DNA of 64,000 nt from Cytophagaceae bacterium. GTDB taxonomy: Bacteria > Bacteroidota > Bacteroidia > Flavobacteriales > Flavobacteriaceae. The stretch is from positions 124,001 to 188,000 of the forward strand of contig PALD01000054.1 in the NCBI GenBank assembly GCA_002710685.1. The letters run 5' to 3'. Shown piece by piece: positions 16,744 to 25,904 of this stretch. Under the pieces are notes generated by a model, which was given only the letters and a program-made list of their open reading frames with translations, was not told where the DNA came from and searched no databases. Position 1 is the first letter of the stretch. Each line of letters starts with the position of its first letter. Made by a program: the position numbers and the translations under genes.

Positions 16744-17595
16744 CTAGCGGTAATGTGCTATTATCGCTTTCGCGGAAGCGAGATACGAATGGCCAAACAG
16801 GTTGAGGTGGACCAGGATGTAGTAGAGTTGCCACAATTTGATGCGGTCCTGCCAGCCCGTCTGGAGCGGGAAAACCGAATGATAGGCAACAAATAACCTG
16901 GGGTCGAACCCGCCAAAAAGGTGCATCATGGCAATATCCATCTCGCGGGGCGCGTATGCCGTCGCGGGGTCAATCAAAACCGGGTTGCCTTGATAGTCTA
17001 CCAGGTAATTGCCGCCCCATAGATCACCGTGAACCAGGGCAGGGGGCTCATCTGGGATGATGTTGTGCAGGTGGGCATAAAAATTGTCCAGGTTGTCAAA
17101 GTGGTAACCGTTTGCACTGGCCATTTTAAATTGGGGCTTCAGGCGCTGGTTGATGTAGAGGTCCACTGCGTATTGCTCCTGGTTATTGTATTGTGGCAAG
17201 CTCCCGATGTAGTTGTTTTGGCAAAAGCCAAAAAAATCATTGCCCGTCTTGTGCAGCTGGGCGAGTTGATGGCCAAATACCTCCCAGAAACCTGACTGCT
17301 TTGTGCCGGGTTCAATATATTCTAGCAGGAGATAGCTGGTGTCATCAACTGCCCCGCATGCAACGGCACGGGGTATGTGGATGGCGTTTACCCTGCGCAA
17401 TGTATCGAGACCTGTTTTTTCAGCAGCAAACATCCCGGGAAATTGCTGGGCATCATTGATTTTGATCACGATCTTGCCGTGATCTGTATCTAATAAACCA
17501 ACCTGGTTGATATCTCCACCCGTCAATGGGCGCATGGAATGTATGGTAAAGCCTTGCTGCCGTTCTATGTGATTTTTTAAATCACTTTTTAACAT
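16744..17595 (-). CDS. fructosamine kinase family protein
   Basis: A 283-residue protein of the fructosamine-3-kinase/APH-like kinase family, which phosphorylates sugar adducts on lysines and so repairs glycated proteins. Visible are the nucleotide-binding lysine in GKIVIKIND, the YLLLEYIEPG hinge, the catalytic ALVHGDLWGGNYLVD loop and the metal-binding VLIDPATAYAPREMD. The start at 17595 (MLKSDLKN) is preferred; it overlaps the folA end by 14 bases, which suggests coupling. A dispersed palindrome near the 3' end encodes ASAKA. Confidence 0.88.
   Translation of the reverse strand: MLKSDLKNHIERQQGFTIHSMRPLTGGDINQVGLLDTDHGKIVIKINDAQQFPGMFAAEKTGLDTLRRVNAIHIPRAVACGAVDDTSYLLLEYIEPGTKQSGFWEVFGHQLAQLHKTGNDFFGFCQNNYIGSLPQYNNQEQYAVDLYINQRLKPQFKMASANGYHFDNLDNFYAHLHNIIPDEPPALVHGDLWGGNYLVDYQGNPVLIDPATAYAPREMDIAMMHLFGGFDPRLFVAYHSVFPLQTGWQDRIKLWQLYYILVHLNLFGHSYLASAKAIIAHYR
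16764..16781. repeat. dispersed palindrome copy (TCGCTTTCGCGGAAGCGA)
   Basis: 18 bases with one mismatched pair near the 3' end of the fructosamine kinase gene; encodes LASAKA on the coding strand. Confidence 0.75.
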
Positions 17596-18064
17596 AGGTG
17601 AGATATGTAAATGCGTAGTCATGCCTTTCATCTACTGGATGAAATTCTTCTTGGACAAGTTTCCATTTATCCTCATCGATCGCCGGGAAAAAGGCATCGG
17701 CCTCAAATGTTGCGTGCACGCGGGTGAGTTCAATGTGCGTGGCGCGTTCCATGCCCAGTTCATAGATTTGTCCACCGCCTATAATGAATGCATTGTCATC
17801 TTCTTGTGCCACTTTAAGTGCCTCATCCATGCTGTGCACGATGATGGCATCTTTGGGGCTGTAATCTTTTTGCCGTGTGATTACCACATGTACACGGTTA
17901 GGTAACGGTTTAGGGAAAGATTCAAAGGTTTTCCTGCCCATGATGATGTGATGGCCGGTGGTCAATTTTTTAAACCGCTTAAAATCGTCTGGCAGGTGCC
18001 ACACGAGGTCATTGTCTTTTCCCAGGGCGTTGTTTTCTGCGGCGGCAGCAATTATTGTGATCAT
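17582..18064 (-). CDS. folA: dihydrofolate reductase
   Basis: A 160-residue enzyme reducing dihydrofolate with NADPH. The family motifs are clear: IAAAAENNALGKDNDLVWHLPDD with the catalytic aspartate, HHIIMGRKTFES, FIIGGGQIYE and the C-terminal YAFTYLTY. It lies 10 bases after the 2TM gene and overlaps the fructosamine kinase gene, forming a three-gene run on the minus strand. thyA, which generates its substrate, is separate at 22.8 kb. Confidence 0.95.
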   Translation of the reverse strand: MITIIAAAAENNALGKDNDLVWHLPDDFKRFKKLTTGHHIIMGRKTFESFPKPLPNRVHVVITRQKDYSPKDAIIVHSMDEALKVAQEDDNAFIIGGGQIYELGMERATHIELTRVHATFEADAFFPAIDEDKWKLVQEEFHPVDERHDYAFTYLTYVKK

Positions 18065-18074
18065 GCAGGTGGGC

Positions 18075-18503
18075 TTAGGGATTCAGGGGTTCATTAGGTT
18101 TAATGTAAGGGCCTCGTTTTTCTTGCGGTAATGGATGTTGCTGCTCAACTTTAATTTGCATCTGAGCAATCTTGTCCTTTTGTTTTGCCACGAGTTTGTC
18201 CATTTGTTCATTTTGCCATTTTTTGTTCATGAAGGCATGTACGAGAAAGACGTTGAGCAGGTGGATAAGAAAAATAAAGAACCATATGAGGATTGCCGTA
18301 ACAAACCAGTCAGCACCAAAGGGCTTGATGTCCTTGCCCAGGTCTAGCGCGACATTGAGTATCAAGATAAGCACCGCCCCGGCAAGAAAGACGATAAAAT
18401 GCCTGAAGAGGTTTTTTTTCTGCGCGATGCGGTGACGGGCATAATCATACATTTCGCGCTGTTCAGGATCAATTTTAGGTGTATCTTTCTTCTTTGAAAA
18501 CAT
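18075..18503 (-). CDS. 2TM domain-containing protein
   Basis: A 142-residue membrane protein. A basic YARHRIAQKKNLFRHFIVFLAG motif leads into two hydrophobic helices (about 35-55 and 65-88), followed by a charged, possibly coiled-coil tail. This is the 2TM domain found in Bacteroidota, often near or fused to LytTR/histidine-kinase proteins; its role is unknown. Confidence 0.8.
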   Translation of the reverse strand: MFSKKKDTPKIDPEQREMYDYARHRIAQKKNLFRHFIVFLAGAVLILILNVALDLGKDIKPFGADWFVTAILIWFFIFLIHLLNVFLVHAFMNKKWQNEQMDKLVAKQKDKIAQMQIKVEQQHPLPQEKRGPYIKPNEPLNP

Positions 18504-18562
18504 CTTGGTCTAAAAAATTAGTTCAATATCAAATTTACAGGTTTTAACAATTATTCCCTCCC

Positions 18563-19630
18563 ATGAAAAACTTAAAAAAAGAGTTTCCCGTAGTAGGTCA
18601 ATATACCCATTTAAACACTGCCGGTTCTGGGCTTATGTCTGAAACGTTGCTGGATTGGCGGCAAGAACATGACCTGGATTATCTAATCATGGGCAGCAAG
18701 ATGAAGGACAAACAAGATGCCTTTCTTGTCAAACTGCGCAAGAAGATAGGCGGTTTTTTTAACTGCAAGGCCACTAATATTGCACTGGTGCCCAATTTTT
18801 CTCACGGGTTCAACATCTTGCTGGAATCCTTTAAAAAAGAAACAAAATTCCTGCTCCTTGAAAATGATTATCCATCCATCAACTGGCCCGTTGAAGAACG
18901 CGGTTTTAAGATATGCCATGCGGCAATCAATGAGCACCTTGAAGACAATATACTCGCCGCCGTTGAAAAAGAAAAGCCTGATGTGCTTGCCCTGAGCATC
19001 GTGCAGTATATCAACGGTGTGATGATAGACCTGGAGTTTTTAAAATCGCTCAAGGCAAAATATCCCCAGCTGTTGATCATTGCAGATGGTACACAGTACC
19101 TGGGCGTAGCGCCCTTTGATTTTGAAGAATCGGGAATAGACATCCTGGGCACCAGCTGTTATAAATGGATGAATGCCGGTTATGGCAATGGATTTTTCTT
19201 CTTCAAGGACCCCGTTATGCAACTCGCCTTGCCCAGCACCATAGGTTTTGGCAGTGTACGCGGGCTCAACAGTGACAAACAGGGCTTTGTGGGCAGGTTT
19301 GAGCCAGGCCACATCGATACCTTGGCCCTGGGCAGCGTGGGCGCGGCAATAGACCTGGTTCAAAAAGTGGGTATTGACACTATAGAACAACAAGTTGACC
19401 TCCTGAAAAACAAGGCGCTTATGGCTTTCGCCGAAAGGGAGTTACTGGAAGGTTTTATACCAAAACGGAAATTTCATTCTTCCATCTTCAATATAAGGGG
19501 TGATGAAAAACTCTTTGATAAACTGCGGGAAAAAGATATAATATGCTCCCTGCGCGGTAATGGGATACGCGTGAGTTTCCATTATTTTAATACCGAAGAT
19601 GACCTAAATAAGCTTTTAAAGGTAATTTAG
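18563..19630 (+). CDS. class V aminotransferase (cysteine desulfurase/EgtE-like fold)
   Basis: A 355-residue PLP enzyme of aminotransferase class V. Landmarks are the N-terminal YTHLNTAGSGLM, the cofactor aspartate D175 in IADGTQYLG, and the Schiff-base lysine K201 in GTSCYKWMNAGYG. Family members include cysteine desulfurases, kynureninases, isopenicillin-N epimerases and the ergothioneine C-S lyase EgtE. There is no obvious mobile-loop active-site Cys of NifS type. It lies about 1.5 kb from the convergent egtD-egtB pair, so an EgtE-like role is an attractive inference but not proven. Confidence 0.78.
   Translation: MKNLKKEFPVVGQYTHLNTAGSGLMSETLLDWRQEHDLDYLIMGSKMKDKQDAFLVKLRKKIGGFFNCKATNIALVPNFSHGFNILLESFKKETKFLLLENDYPSINWPVEERGFKICHAAINEHLEDNILAAVEKEKPDVLALSIVQYINGVMIDLEFLKSLKAKYPQLLIIADGTQYLGVAPFDFEESGIDILGTSCYKWMNAGYGNGFFFFKDPVMQLALPSTIGFGSVRGLNSDKQGFVGRFEPGHIDTLALGSVGAAIDLVQKVGIDTIEQQVDLLKNKALMAFAERELLEGFIPKRKFHSSIFNIRGDEKLFDKLREKDIICSLRGNGIRVSFHYFNTEDDLNKLLKVI
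19423..19438. repeat. dispersed palindrome copy (GGCTTTCGCCGAAAGG)
   Basis: Inside the class V aminotransferase gene; encodes AFAER. Confidence 0.7.
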
Positions 19631-19799
19631 TATTGATTTTAATAATATCTACAAGAGGTGACTCTTAAAATGTTGAATTCTTAAAAGTCAAAAACGTTTT
19701 CGCATTTTGCTTTTTCATGCATTTTGTGACAATAAATCCAATTTTCGAAAAAATACATTTACATCCTTGATTTTGCGTGGCTTATTGTGAACTGGTGCA

Positions 19800-19807
19800 T
19801 ACATTTG
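19800..19807 (+). promoter_or_regulatory. Bacteroidota -7 promoter element (TACATTTG)
   Basis: A perfect TAnnTTTG element 22 bases before the ATG of the CBM48 gene. The rest of the ~200-base gap after the aminotransferase gene is AT-rich and shows nothing else I can support. Confidence 0.55.
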
Positions 19808-19829
19808 TGAAAATCAAAACATTGAAATT

Positions 19830-20120
19830 ATGCCGTTTACTAAACAGTATCTTAAATCAAAACCTCAGTGCAAAGTGACATTTACATTTCCTGCAAAGGA
19901 AGCTTCATCTGTTGCTGTAGCCGGAGATTTCAACGCTTGGGAAAAAGAAGAATTGAAAAAATTAAAGAACGGAACCTTCAAGGGTTCTGTCAACGTGCCC
20001 ATAGACACGGCTTATGAATATAAGTTTCTCGTGGATGGTGCATGGGTCAACGATGCTGAAGCTGACCGTTACCAGTGGAATGATTTTGCCGCTTGTGAAA
20101 ACAGCGTGGTTGAAATCTAG
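19830..20120 (+). CDS. glycogen-binding (CBM48/AMPK1-like) domain protein
   Basis: A 96-residue protein consisting of a single CBM48/isoamylase early-set domain. Seen are VTFTFPAKEASSVAVAGDFNAWE, KGSVNVPIDTAYEYKFLVDGAWVNDAEAD and a closing strand. The domain normally binds glycogen-like glucans in branching enzymes and AMPK; here it is free-standing with no catalytic domain. It carries its own promoter and terminator. The ligand is unproven. Confidence 0.85.
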   Translation: MPFTKQYLKSKPQCKVTFTFPAKEASSVAVAGDFNAWEKEELKKLKNGTFKGSVNVPIDTAYEYKFLVDGAWVNDAEADRYQWNDFAACENSVVEI

Positions 20121-20131
20121 TACCTAACAAG

Positions 20132-20156
20132 GGAAAGCCGCAAGGCTTTCCTTTTT
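20132..20156 (+). terminator. intrinsic terminator
   Basis: The perfect 8-bp stem GGAAAGCC / GGCTTTCC with a GCAA tetraloop is followed by T5, directly after the CBM48 gene. Confidence 0.9.
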
Positions 20157-20158
20157 CA

Positions 20159-21130
20159 TTACGCCTTTCGCCGAAAGGTATAATCAGCAAAATACTGGTT
20201 CTCATCAGTAAATTTTTGCATTATTTCAAGCCCGGCCTGGCTGGCAAGCCACTCCACGATGCTGTCATCATATTTTTGTGAGATTTCTGTATGGATGCTC
20301 TCCCATTGCTCAAAATGAACGGTAAGGTCTATGGCATTGATGTTTACTTCCTGTGCTTCCTTGCTTACTAGAAAGCTTTTTGTGGTCCCGGTTTCTGGGT
20401 CATAGGTGGGCCAGTGCATAAATCCATCCAGGTTAAAATTAGCATCCATCTCCCGGTTGATGCGCTGTAGGATATTTTTATTGAAGGCTTAGGTCACGCC
20501 TTGTGTATCGTTATATGCCGCGAGTATTTTGTGCGGTGCCTTTTTAAGGTCAAACCCCATGAATAGCAGGTCATCACCGCGCATGGAGGCTGCAATGTTA
20601 GATAAAAAATCCACGGCTTTGGGGTGTGGGAGGTTGCCTATGTTTGACCCCAGCACAAAGATTACCTTCTTCCTCTTGTTGTATTCGGCAAGCTGGTTGA
20701 GTACTTTAAAATACGTGCCCTGTTGGGGCTTTATGTTGAGGTTGGGCCATTTTGCCCGTACCTTTTCTTCAAGTTCAGTAAGTACATCCTGGCTGATGTC
20801 TATGGGCAGGTAGGAAAAGTCCATGTTGTGCTGCATGAATTCCTCCAGCAGAATCTTGGTTTTCTTGCCATCGCCAGCACCCAGTTCAATAAGTTCAAAA
20901 CCGTCCTGCGACGAAAACAATCCTGCAATCTCGCTCTTATGTTCTTCAAGAATTGAATATTCACAGCCCGTAAGGTAATACTCGGGCAGCTCCATGATTT
21001 GCTGGAAGAGCTTATCGCCCTTGTTGTCATAAAAATATTTTGATGAAAGGTATTTGGGGAAAGAAGTAAGGCCTTCATGTACTTCTTCTTCAAAGGAATT
21101 TTTGAATATTGTTTTGGGTTTGGTTTCCAT
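20159..21130 (-). pseudogene. egtD: L-histidine N-alpha-methyltransferase-like (egtD) with an in-frame TAA
   Basis: The reading frame spans 324 codons, the usual EgtD length, and matches the family throughout: YFYDNKGDKLFQQIMELPEYY, IELGAGDGKKT (SAM binding), YLPIDIS, VLGSNIGNLP and the C-terminal MHWPTYDPETG. A TAA at 20491-20489 follows NDTQGVT; directly behind it the same frame continues AFNKNILQRINREMDANF, as expected after GVT in EgtD. So a single sense codon (perhaps AAA Lys) has become a stop; there is no frameshift. The product would be a 213-residue fragment lacking the histidine-binding C-terminal part unless the stop is read through. EgtD trimethylates histidine in ergothioneine synthesis. 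The gene follows egtB by 16 bases. Confidence 0.85.
20164..20178. repeat. dispersed palindrome copy (CCTTTCGCCGAAAGG)
   Basis: At the extreme 3' end of egtD, encoding the C-terminal TFRRKA; arms CCTTTCG / CGAAAGG are perfect. Confidence 0.7.
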
Positions 21131-21146
21131 TAAGCTTTAAAAATGG

Positions 21147-22310
21147 TTATTTAACTAGGCGAAGTCCCGTGAATTGCCACCTTAGTTCTGGTTGAAAGAA
21201 ATTGCGATATGTGTGGCGGGTATGGTTTTGTGATGTTGCGACAGAGCCACCGCGCAGGGTTTTTTGACTTACCATAAACTTGCCATTGTACTCACCAAGT
21301 GCTCCGGGTGCTTTTGTATAATCAGGGTAGGGTAAATAGGCACTTTCAGTCCATTCCCAGCGCTGGCCCCATTTAAAATGTTGTTGTGCTGTTTCCCATT
21401 CAAATTCTGTGGGGAGCCTCATGCCCTTCCATTGTGCAAAGGCAAAGGCTTCATAGTATGAGATGTGTGCCAGGGGGGCATCAAGGTCCAGGTCTGTCAG
21501 CCCTGCAAGGGTATATTGCTTCCATTCTTTATCTACATAATGCCAGTATAATGGATGCTCAATATGGTGTGAATTCACCCACTCCCAACCCTCGGCATGC
21601 CACAAGAGTACTTTTTTATATCCATCATCTTCTAAGAAGTCAAGATATTCTCTGTTTGTAACGAGCTTGTTCGAGATTTTGAACGTATTAAGATATACCT
21701 TATGGCGGCCCAGTTCATTGTCATAGCAAAATCCATCGCCTTTGTGGCCTATCTCGTAAACCCCTTCTGGTATGGTGATCCATTTTTGTTCAAAATCCTG
21801 TAGGGATGATTCCTTGAAATTTTTGGCGTAAGCCGGTAAGAGGGGATTGTTGCCCAATATAAATTTAATATCCGTGAGCAGTAGTTCTTGATGTTGCTTC
21901 TCGTGGTGACAGCCTATTTCAACCAGGGATTCTATTTTCTGGGAAACCCCATCCTTGAGCATCTCGTTGAGGTTATCTGTAACATAGTTGCGATAGGCAT
22001 ATACCTGCTCCACGGTGGGACGGGAGAGGTTGCCGCGGTCAGTGCGCACCACACGGGCTCCCACGCTCTCATAATAACTGTTGAAGACAAATGCAAACTG
22101 CTCATCAAAAAGCTTGTAGCCCTTTTTATGCGGTTTTAAGATAAACTCTTCAAAAAACCACGTGGTATGCCCCAGGTGCCACTTGGGCGGAGAGACATCT
22201 ACAATGGGCTGAACCACATAATCCTCGATTTGTAGGGGTTTGCAAATGCGTTCTGTATCTGCTCTTGTGTGGGCAAAAAGGTCCACTAATGTATTGACAG
22301 CTGTAATCAT
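21147..22310 (-). CDS. egtB: ergothioneine-type sulfoxide synthase EgtB
   Basis: A 387-residue non-heme iron enzyme joining a DinB_2-like helical domain (about 1-160) to a formylglycine-generating-enzyme-like domain (about 180-385). Candidate iron ligands are H48 (WHLGHTTWFFEE) and the HX3HXE set H136/H140 in HHEKQHQE. The FGE domain ends TLRGGSVATSQNHTRHTYRNFF and TGLRL, as in EgtB. Enzymes of this group oxidatively join a thiol (cysteine or gamma-glutamylcysteine) to trimethylhistidine. The start at 22310 is chosen at MITAVNTL over a longer one at 22340. Its partner egtD carries a stop codon, so the pathway may be broken. Confidence 0.88.
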   Translation of the reverse strand: MITAVNTLVDLFAHTRADTERICKPLQIEDYVVQPIVDVSPPKWHLGHTTWFFEEFILKPHKKGYKLFDEQFAFVFNSYYESVGARVVRTDRGNLSRPTVEQVYAYRNYVTDNLNEMLKDGVSQKIESLVEIGCHHEKQHQELLLTDIKFILGNNPLLPAYAKNFKESSLQDFEQKWITIPEGVYEIGHKGDGFCYDNELGRHKVYLNTFKISNKLVTNREYLDFLEDDGYKKVLLWHAEGWEWVNSHHIEHPLYWHYVDKEWKQYTLAGLTDLDLDAPLAHISYYEAFAFAQWKGMRLPTEFEWETAQQHFKWGQRWEWTESAYLPYPDYTKAPGALGEYNGKFMVSQKTLRGGSVATSQNHTRHTYRNFFQPELRWQFTGLRLVK

Positions 22311-22389
22311 AATAAAGGTATAACCATGGGTTATACTCAAATTTACAATTAAAAAGCTTTGTCCCTCAGTGGCCTAAGTTAACCTCATG

Positions 22390-22803
22390 TTAAAAGGTAA
22401 ACGGCATGGTGTACTTGGTCGCGCGGGCTTTTCCAGCTGCCTTGCTGGGTATCATTTTTGGCAGGAGCATGATATTCCTGGTGGCTTCTTCTTGTAATGC
22501 TTTTGTGCCCCCACTTACTTTGAGGATTTGCGGTTCACCACTGGTGTTGATCAAAAACTCAACGACTACCTTCTCTTTTACGTCTCCCTGTTTGTAGCCT
22601 TCGGGAAATTTAAAGTTAGTGCTTACATGCTTTGACAGCTTCTCGCTGAAGCAGGCCCTCAACTCATCATCATTGCCTTCACAACCGGGCCAGGTGGGTG
22701 GTGTGGGCTTTATGGTGAGTGTGTTTCCTTTAATGGTTACACCGTCCTGGGCAAAAGAAATGCCCGCAACCATAAATGCTGCAATACATAATAACTTTTT
22801 CAT
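22390..22803 (-). CDS. secreted TonB C-terminal-domain protein
   Basis: A 137-residue protein with a signal peptide (MKKLLCIAAFMVAGISFAQ) and a TonB_C-like domain: FKFPEGYKQGDVKEKVVVEFLINTSGEPQILKVSGG, and the terminal strand with ATKYTMPFTF. There is no transmembrane anchor or proline-rich spacer after the signal peptide, so it is not a classical TonB. Such stand-alone TonB_C proteins are common in Flavobacteriia and their role is undefined. One cysteine pair (C41, C51) could form a periplasmic disulfide. Confidence 0.8.
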   Translation of the reverse strand: MKKLLCIAAFMVAGISFAQDGVTIKGNTLTIKPTPPTWPGCEGNDDELRACFSEKLSKHVSTNFKFPEGYKQGDVKEKVVVEFLINTSGEPQILKVSGGTKALQEEATRNIMLLPKMIPSKAAGKARATKYTMPFTF

Positions 22804-22820
22804 GAAAATGGGGTTTTACG

Positions 22821-23672
22821 TTATACGGCAACTGCGCCTCTTATCAATGGGTGTGGATCATAATCCAACAGTTCAAAGTCATCAAACGTGAAGTCAAAGA
22901 TATTATTGACCGATGGATTGATCTTCATTGTGGGTAATTTACGAAAATCCCTTGTCAATTGCAGTTGTACCTGCTCTAGATGGTTTTTGTAAATGTGGAC
23001 ATCGCCAAAGGAGTGTATAAAATCACCCGCCGCCATATCGCACACCTGTGCGACCATCATGGTGAGCAGGGCATAGCTGGCAATGTTAAATGGCACGCCC
23101 AAAAAAACATCGGCGCTGCGTTGATAGAGCTGGCAGCTTAGCCTAGGCCTTGTGTCCGCTGCATTCTCATTGCCCGGGGCCACATAAAACTGAAAAAAAG
23201 CATGGCAGGGAGGGAGCGCGGCCTTGCCATTTGCCACGTTTTCTGCAAAAGATACCGAGGTGTCTGGCAATACACTGGGGTTCCATGCTGATACGAGCAT
23301 GCGGCGGCTATTGGGGTTAGTCTTTAGGGTCTCGATGACTTCCTTGATCTGGTCAATGCCCTCGCTGTTCCAGTTGCGCCATTGATGGCCGTAAACGGGG
23401 CCCAGGTCTCCGTTTTCATCAGCCCATTCATTCCAGATGCGCACCCCGTTTTCCTTGAGGTATTCAATGTTTGTGTCCCCTTTCAAGAACCATAAAAGTT
23501 CATGGATGATGGACTTTAAGTGAAGTTTTTTAGTCGTTACCATGGGGAAGCCCTCGCTGAGGTCAAAGCGCATTTGATGCCCAAAAAGGCTCAGGGTGCC
23601 CGTTCCCGTGCGGTCTCCTTTTTCGCTTCCGTTTTCTAGAATGTTCCTGAGTAGGTCGTGATATTGCTTCAT
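22821..23672 (-). CDS. thyA: thymidylate synthase
   Basis: A 283-residue enzyme converting dUMP to dTMP with methylenetetrahydrofolate. The substrate loop [22 protein letters not shown], the nucleophile C156 in [28 protein letters not shown] and the terminal [14 protein letters not shown] are present. The start is ATG at 23672 (MKQYHDLL); an earlier in-frame start would run into the neighbouring nupC gene with no family similarity. A dispersed palindrome sits in the upstream gap (23751-23765). Confidence 0.95.
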   Translation of the reverse strand: MKQYHDLLRNILENGSEKGDRTGTGTLSLFGHQMRFDLSEGFPMVTTKKLHLKSIIHELLWFLKGDTNIEYLKENGVRIWNEWADENGDLGPVYGHQWRNWNSEGIDQIKEVIETLKTNPNSRRMLVSAWNPSVLPDTSVSFAENVANGKAALPPCHAFFQFYVAPGNENAADTRPRLSCQLYQRSADVFLGVPFNIASYALLTMMVAQVCDMAAGDFIHSFGDVHIYKNHLEQVQLQLTRDFRKLPTMKINPSVNNIFDFTFDDFELLDYDPHPLIRGAVAV

Positions 23673-23750
23673 CATGGTAAATTTAAAGTGCACGGTTTCC
23701 CTTAAAAGGGGAAAAATGCCTACAAATCTAACGTTTAAGATGCAGGTTTG

Positions 23751-23765
23751 GCTTTCGCCGAAAGG
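23751..23765. repeat. dispersed palindrome copy (GCTTTCGCCGAAAGG)
   Basis: One of the intergenic copies, between nupC and thyA. Confidence 0.7.
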
Positions 23766-23784
23766 GGTATTTATCAAGAACTTT

Positions 23785-25200
23785 TTAACCGATGAGCATG
23801 CCGGCAATGGTCGCGGTGAGCAATGCGGCCACCGTACCGCCTATCAACGCCTTTATACCAAAGGCCGCGAGCGTTGACCGCTGGCTGGGGGCCAAGGCTC
23901 CTATACCCCCTATCTGGATGCCTATTGAAGCAAAGTTTGCAAAACCGCATAGGGTGTATGTGGCAATCACGATAGAGCGGTAGTTGGTCAGGATGCCTGT
24001 ATTTTTAAGGTCCCTGAGTGAGCCATAGGCATAAAATTCGTTAAGGATGGTCTTCTCGCCCAGCAGCTGCCCCACCACGGTGATATCTTCTGTGGGCACG
24101 CCTATCAACCAGGCAACAGGGGCAAAGATGACCCCCAGGATATATTGCATAGACAGGCCTGAATACCGCCCGTCTGTATTGTCTGCTATTAGATCGTTAA
24201 TGCCCAGTAGGTTTCCTATTCCGTCTTCGGTGATCCAGTTGAGCACGGCCATCAATGCGGTAAAAACAAGGAGCATGGCACCCACGTTTACGGCAAGTTT
24301 TAAACCGTCAATGGTACCTCTTGAAATGGCATCGAGGATATTAGAACCGGCTTTTTCTTTGGAGATATCCAGCTTCCGGTCAATTTCCTCGGTTTCTGGG
24401 TAAAGCATCTTTGCTATGATTATTGCCGCAGGTGCAGACATGATGGATGCCGTGAGCAGGTGTTTTGCAAAAATGATGCGCTGTGCCTCGTCATCTCCCC
24501 CCAAAAATGAAATATATGCTGCAAGAACGCCGCCGGCCAGGGTTGCCATCCCGCCTACCATGAGGCATAGCATTTCAGATTTGGTCATTTTCTCCAGGTA
24601 GGGCTTTACGACCAGCGGAGCTTCGGTCTGACCTATGAACACGTTTGCGGCTGCCGCAAGGCTTTCAGCTCCTGAGAGCTGCATGGTCTTGCTCATGACC
24701 CAGGCAAAACCCTTGACGATGAGTTGTAGGATGCCCAGGTAATATAATAATGATGTAAATGCAGAGAAGAACACGATGGTGGGCAATACCTGAAAGGCAA
24801 AAATGTACCCAAAGGTGCTTTGATCGGTCACCAGGCCGCCAAAAATGAACTCGGCACCGCTTTGGCTAAAGCCTAAAAAGGTTACGACCTGTTCAGAAAT
24901 CCAGTCAAAAGCAAGGGCTACAAAATCAACCTTGAATATCAATATTGCAAAAACGAGCTGAAGTACAAGGCCTATGATGACCAGCCTCCAGTTAATCTTT
25001 TTCTTGTTACTGCTCAATAAATAGCATATACCTATCAGGAAGACCATTCCCAGAAGTCCACGGCCTATACTTTCAAAAGAGACGCCATCACCCATTTGTA
25101 CCGCGGCTTCTACATTTTCTTGTGTTAGTACGTCTGTTTCTTGAGCGAGTGTGCTAAAAACCGGGAAAATGAGTAGCAGTAGGGTAAAGATTCTTTGCAT
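23785..25200 (-). CDS. NupC/CNT-family nucleoside transporter
   Basis: A 471-residue concentrative nucleoside transporter with about ten membrane segments. Family motifs include [50 protein letters not shown] and [25 protein letters not shown]. It probably brings nucleosides into the cytoplasm with Na+ or H+. Unlike enterobacterial NupC it has an N-terminal secretory-type signal segment (1-19, ending STLAQ) and a ~25-residue extracytoplasmic stretch before the first membrane helix. It is followed by thyA in the same direction; both serve nucleotide supply. Confidence 0.9.
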   Translation of the reverse strand: MQRIFTLLLLIFPVFSTLAQETDVLTQENVEAAVQMGDGVSFESIGRGLLGMVFLIGICYLLSSNKKKINWRLVIIGLVLQLVFAILIFKVDFVALAFDWISEQVVTFLGFSQSGAEFIFGGLVTDQSTFGYIFAFQVLPTIVFFSAFTSLLYYLGILQLIVKGFAWVMSKTMQLSGAESLAAAANVFIGQTEAPLVVKPYLEKMTKSEMLCLMVGGMATLAGGVLAAYISFLGGDDEAQRIIFAKHLLTASIMSAPAAIIIAKMLYPETEEIDRKLDISKEKAGSNILDAISRGTIDGLKLAVNVGAMLLVFTALMAVLNWITEDGIGNLLGINDLIADNTDGRYSGLSMQYILGVIFAPVAWLIGVPTEDITVVGQLLGEKTILNEFYAYGSLRDLKNTGILTNYRSIVIATYTLCGFANFASIGIQIGGIGALAPSQRSTLAAFGIKALIGGTVAALLTATIAGMLIG

Positions 25201-25208
25201 GTAAGGGG

Positions 25209-25823
25209 TTAGTTACGTTTAGAAATCTCATCCCTCAACTTTGCCGCGGTCTCATAGTCCTCCTGGGCCACGGCCTTGTCCAGCAAGCCATGTAGTTCTT
25301 GCAGGGATAGTTTTTTATAATCAGCATTTGAGGGGTTTTCTTCATCCTCAACCATAAAATCATCAACAAAAACGCTTTCTTCCTCGCCTTTTTCATGCTC
25401 ATGCCCGGTTCCCTTAAGGAAAATCCCTGCCTTGTCCAATATGTTTCTATAGGTAAAAATAGGGGCGCTGAACCTTAGGGCAAGCGATATGGCATCACTG
25501 GTACGTGCATCGATTATCTCTTCTTTATTGTCCCGTTCACAGATAATGCTGCTGTAAAAAACACCATCCACTAACTTGTGTATGATAACCTGCTTGACCA
25601 CGATGTTGAAACGGTCAGCAAAATTCTTGAAAAGATCATGTGTAAGGGGGCGGGGAGGTCTTATTTCCTTTTCGAGCGCTATGGCAATAGACTGCGCTTC
25701 AAAGGCACCGATGACGATGGGGAGTTTTCGTTCACCATCTACTTCGCTTAAAATCAAGGCATAAGCCCCGTTCTGGGTTTGACTGTAAGAAATACCTTTT
25801 ATGTTGAGGCGCACTAAACTCAT
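25209..25823 (-). CDS. bifunctional nuclease (BFN/DUF151) family protein with UVR motif
   Basis: A 204-residue protein. Residues ~1-135 form the BFN domain (LPIVIGAFEAQSIAIALE, RPLTHDLFKNF, IDARTSDAISLALRF). After an acidic linker, residues ~170-204 form a UvrB/UvrC-type motif (LSLQELHGLLDKAVAQEDYETAAKLRDEI). This fusion is usual in Bacteroidota. The plant homologue shows nuclease activity, but the bacterial role is unsettled. The gene ends 8 bases before nupC on the same strand. Confidence 0.88.
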   Translation of the reverse strand: MSLVRLNIKGISYSQTQNGAYALILSEVDGERKLPIVIGAFEAQSIAIALEKEIRPPRPLTHDLFKNFADRFNIVVKQVIIHKLVDGVFYSSIICERDNKEEIIDARTSDAISLALRFSAPIFTYRNILDKAGIFLKGTGHEHEKGEEESVFVDDFMVEDEENPSNADYKKLSLQELHGLLDKAVAQEDYETAAKLRDEISKRN

Positions 25824-25837
25824 CTTGCAAAAATATA

Positions 25838-25887
25838 AAAAGGCTGTTTTAAATTAAGCTTTATACTTAAATAAAACAGCCTTTTAT
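25838..25887 (-). terminator. intrinsic terminator of the etf operon
   Basis: A long hairpin with arms AAAAGGCTGTTTTA and TAAAACAGCCTTTT lies just after the etfA stop on the minus strand, followed on that strand by T-rich sequence. Confidence 0.85.
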
Positions 25888-25904
25888 AAAGGTACCTTAA
25901 AATA

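Noticed and set aside
20159..20449. A separate 96-residue gene downstream of egtD
   Set aside because: It is the C-terminal third of EgtD in the same frame, beyond the in-frame TAA, and its ATG is an internal methionine (NREMDANF).
23675..23807. N-terminal extension of thymidylate synthase
   Set aside because: It would overlap nupC and a palindrome and has no counterpart in ThyA proteins, which start at MKQYHDLL.
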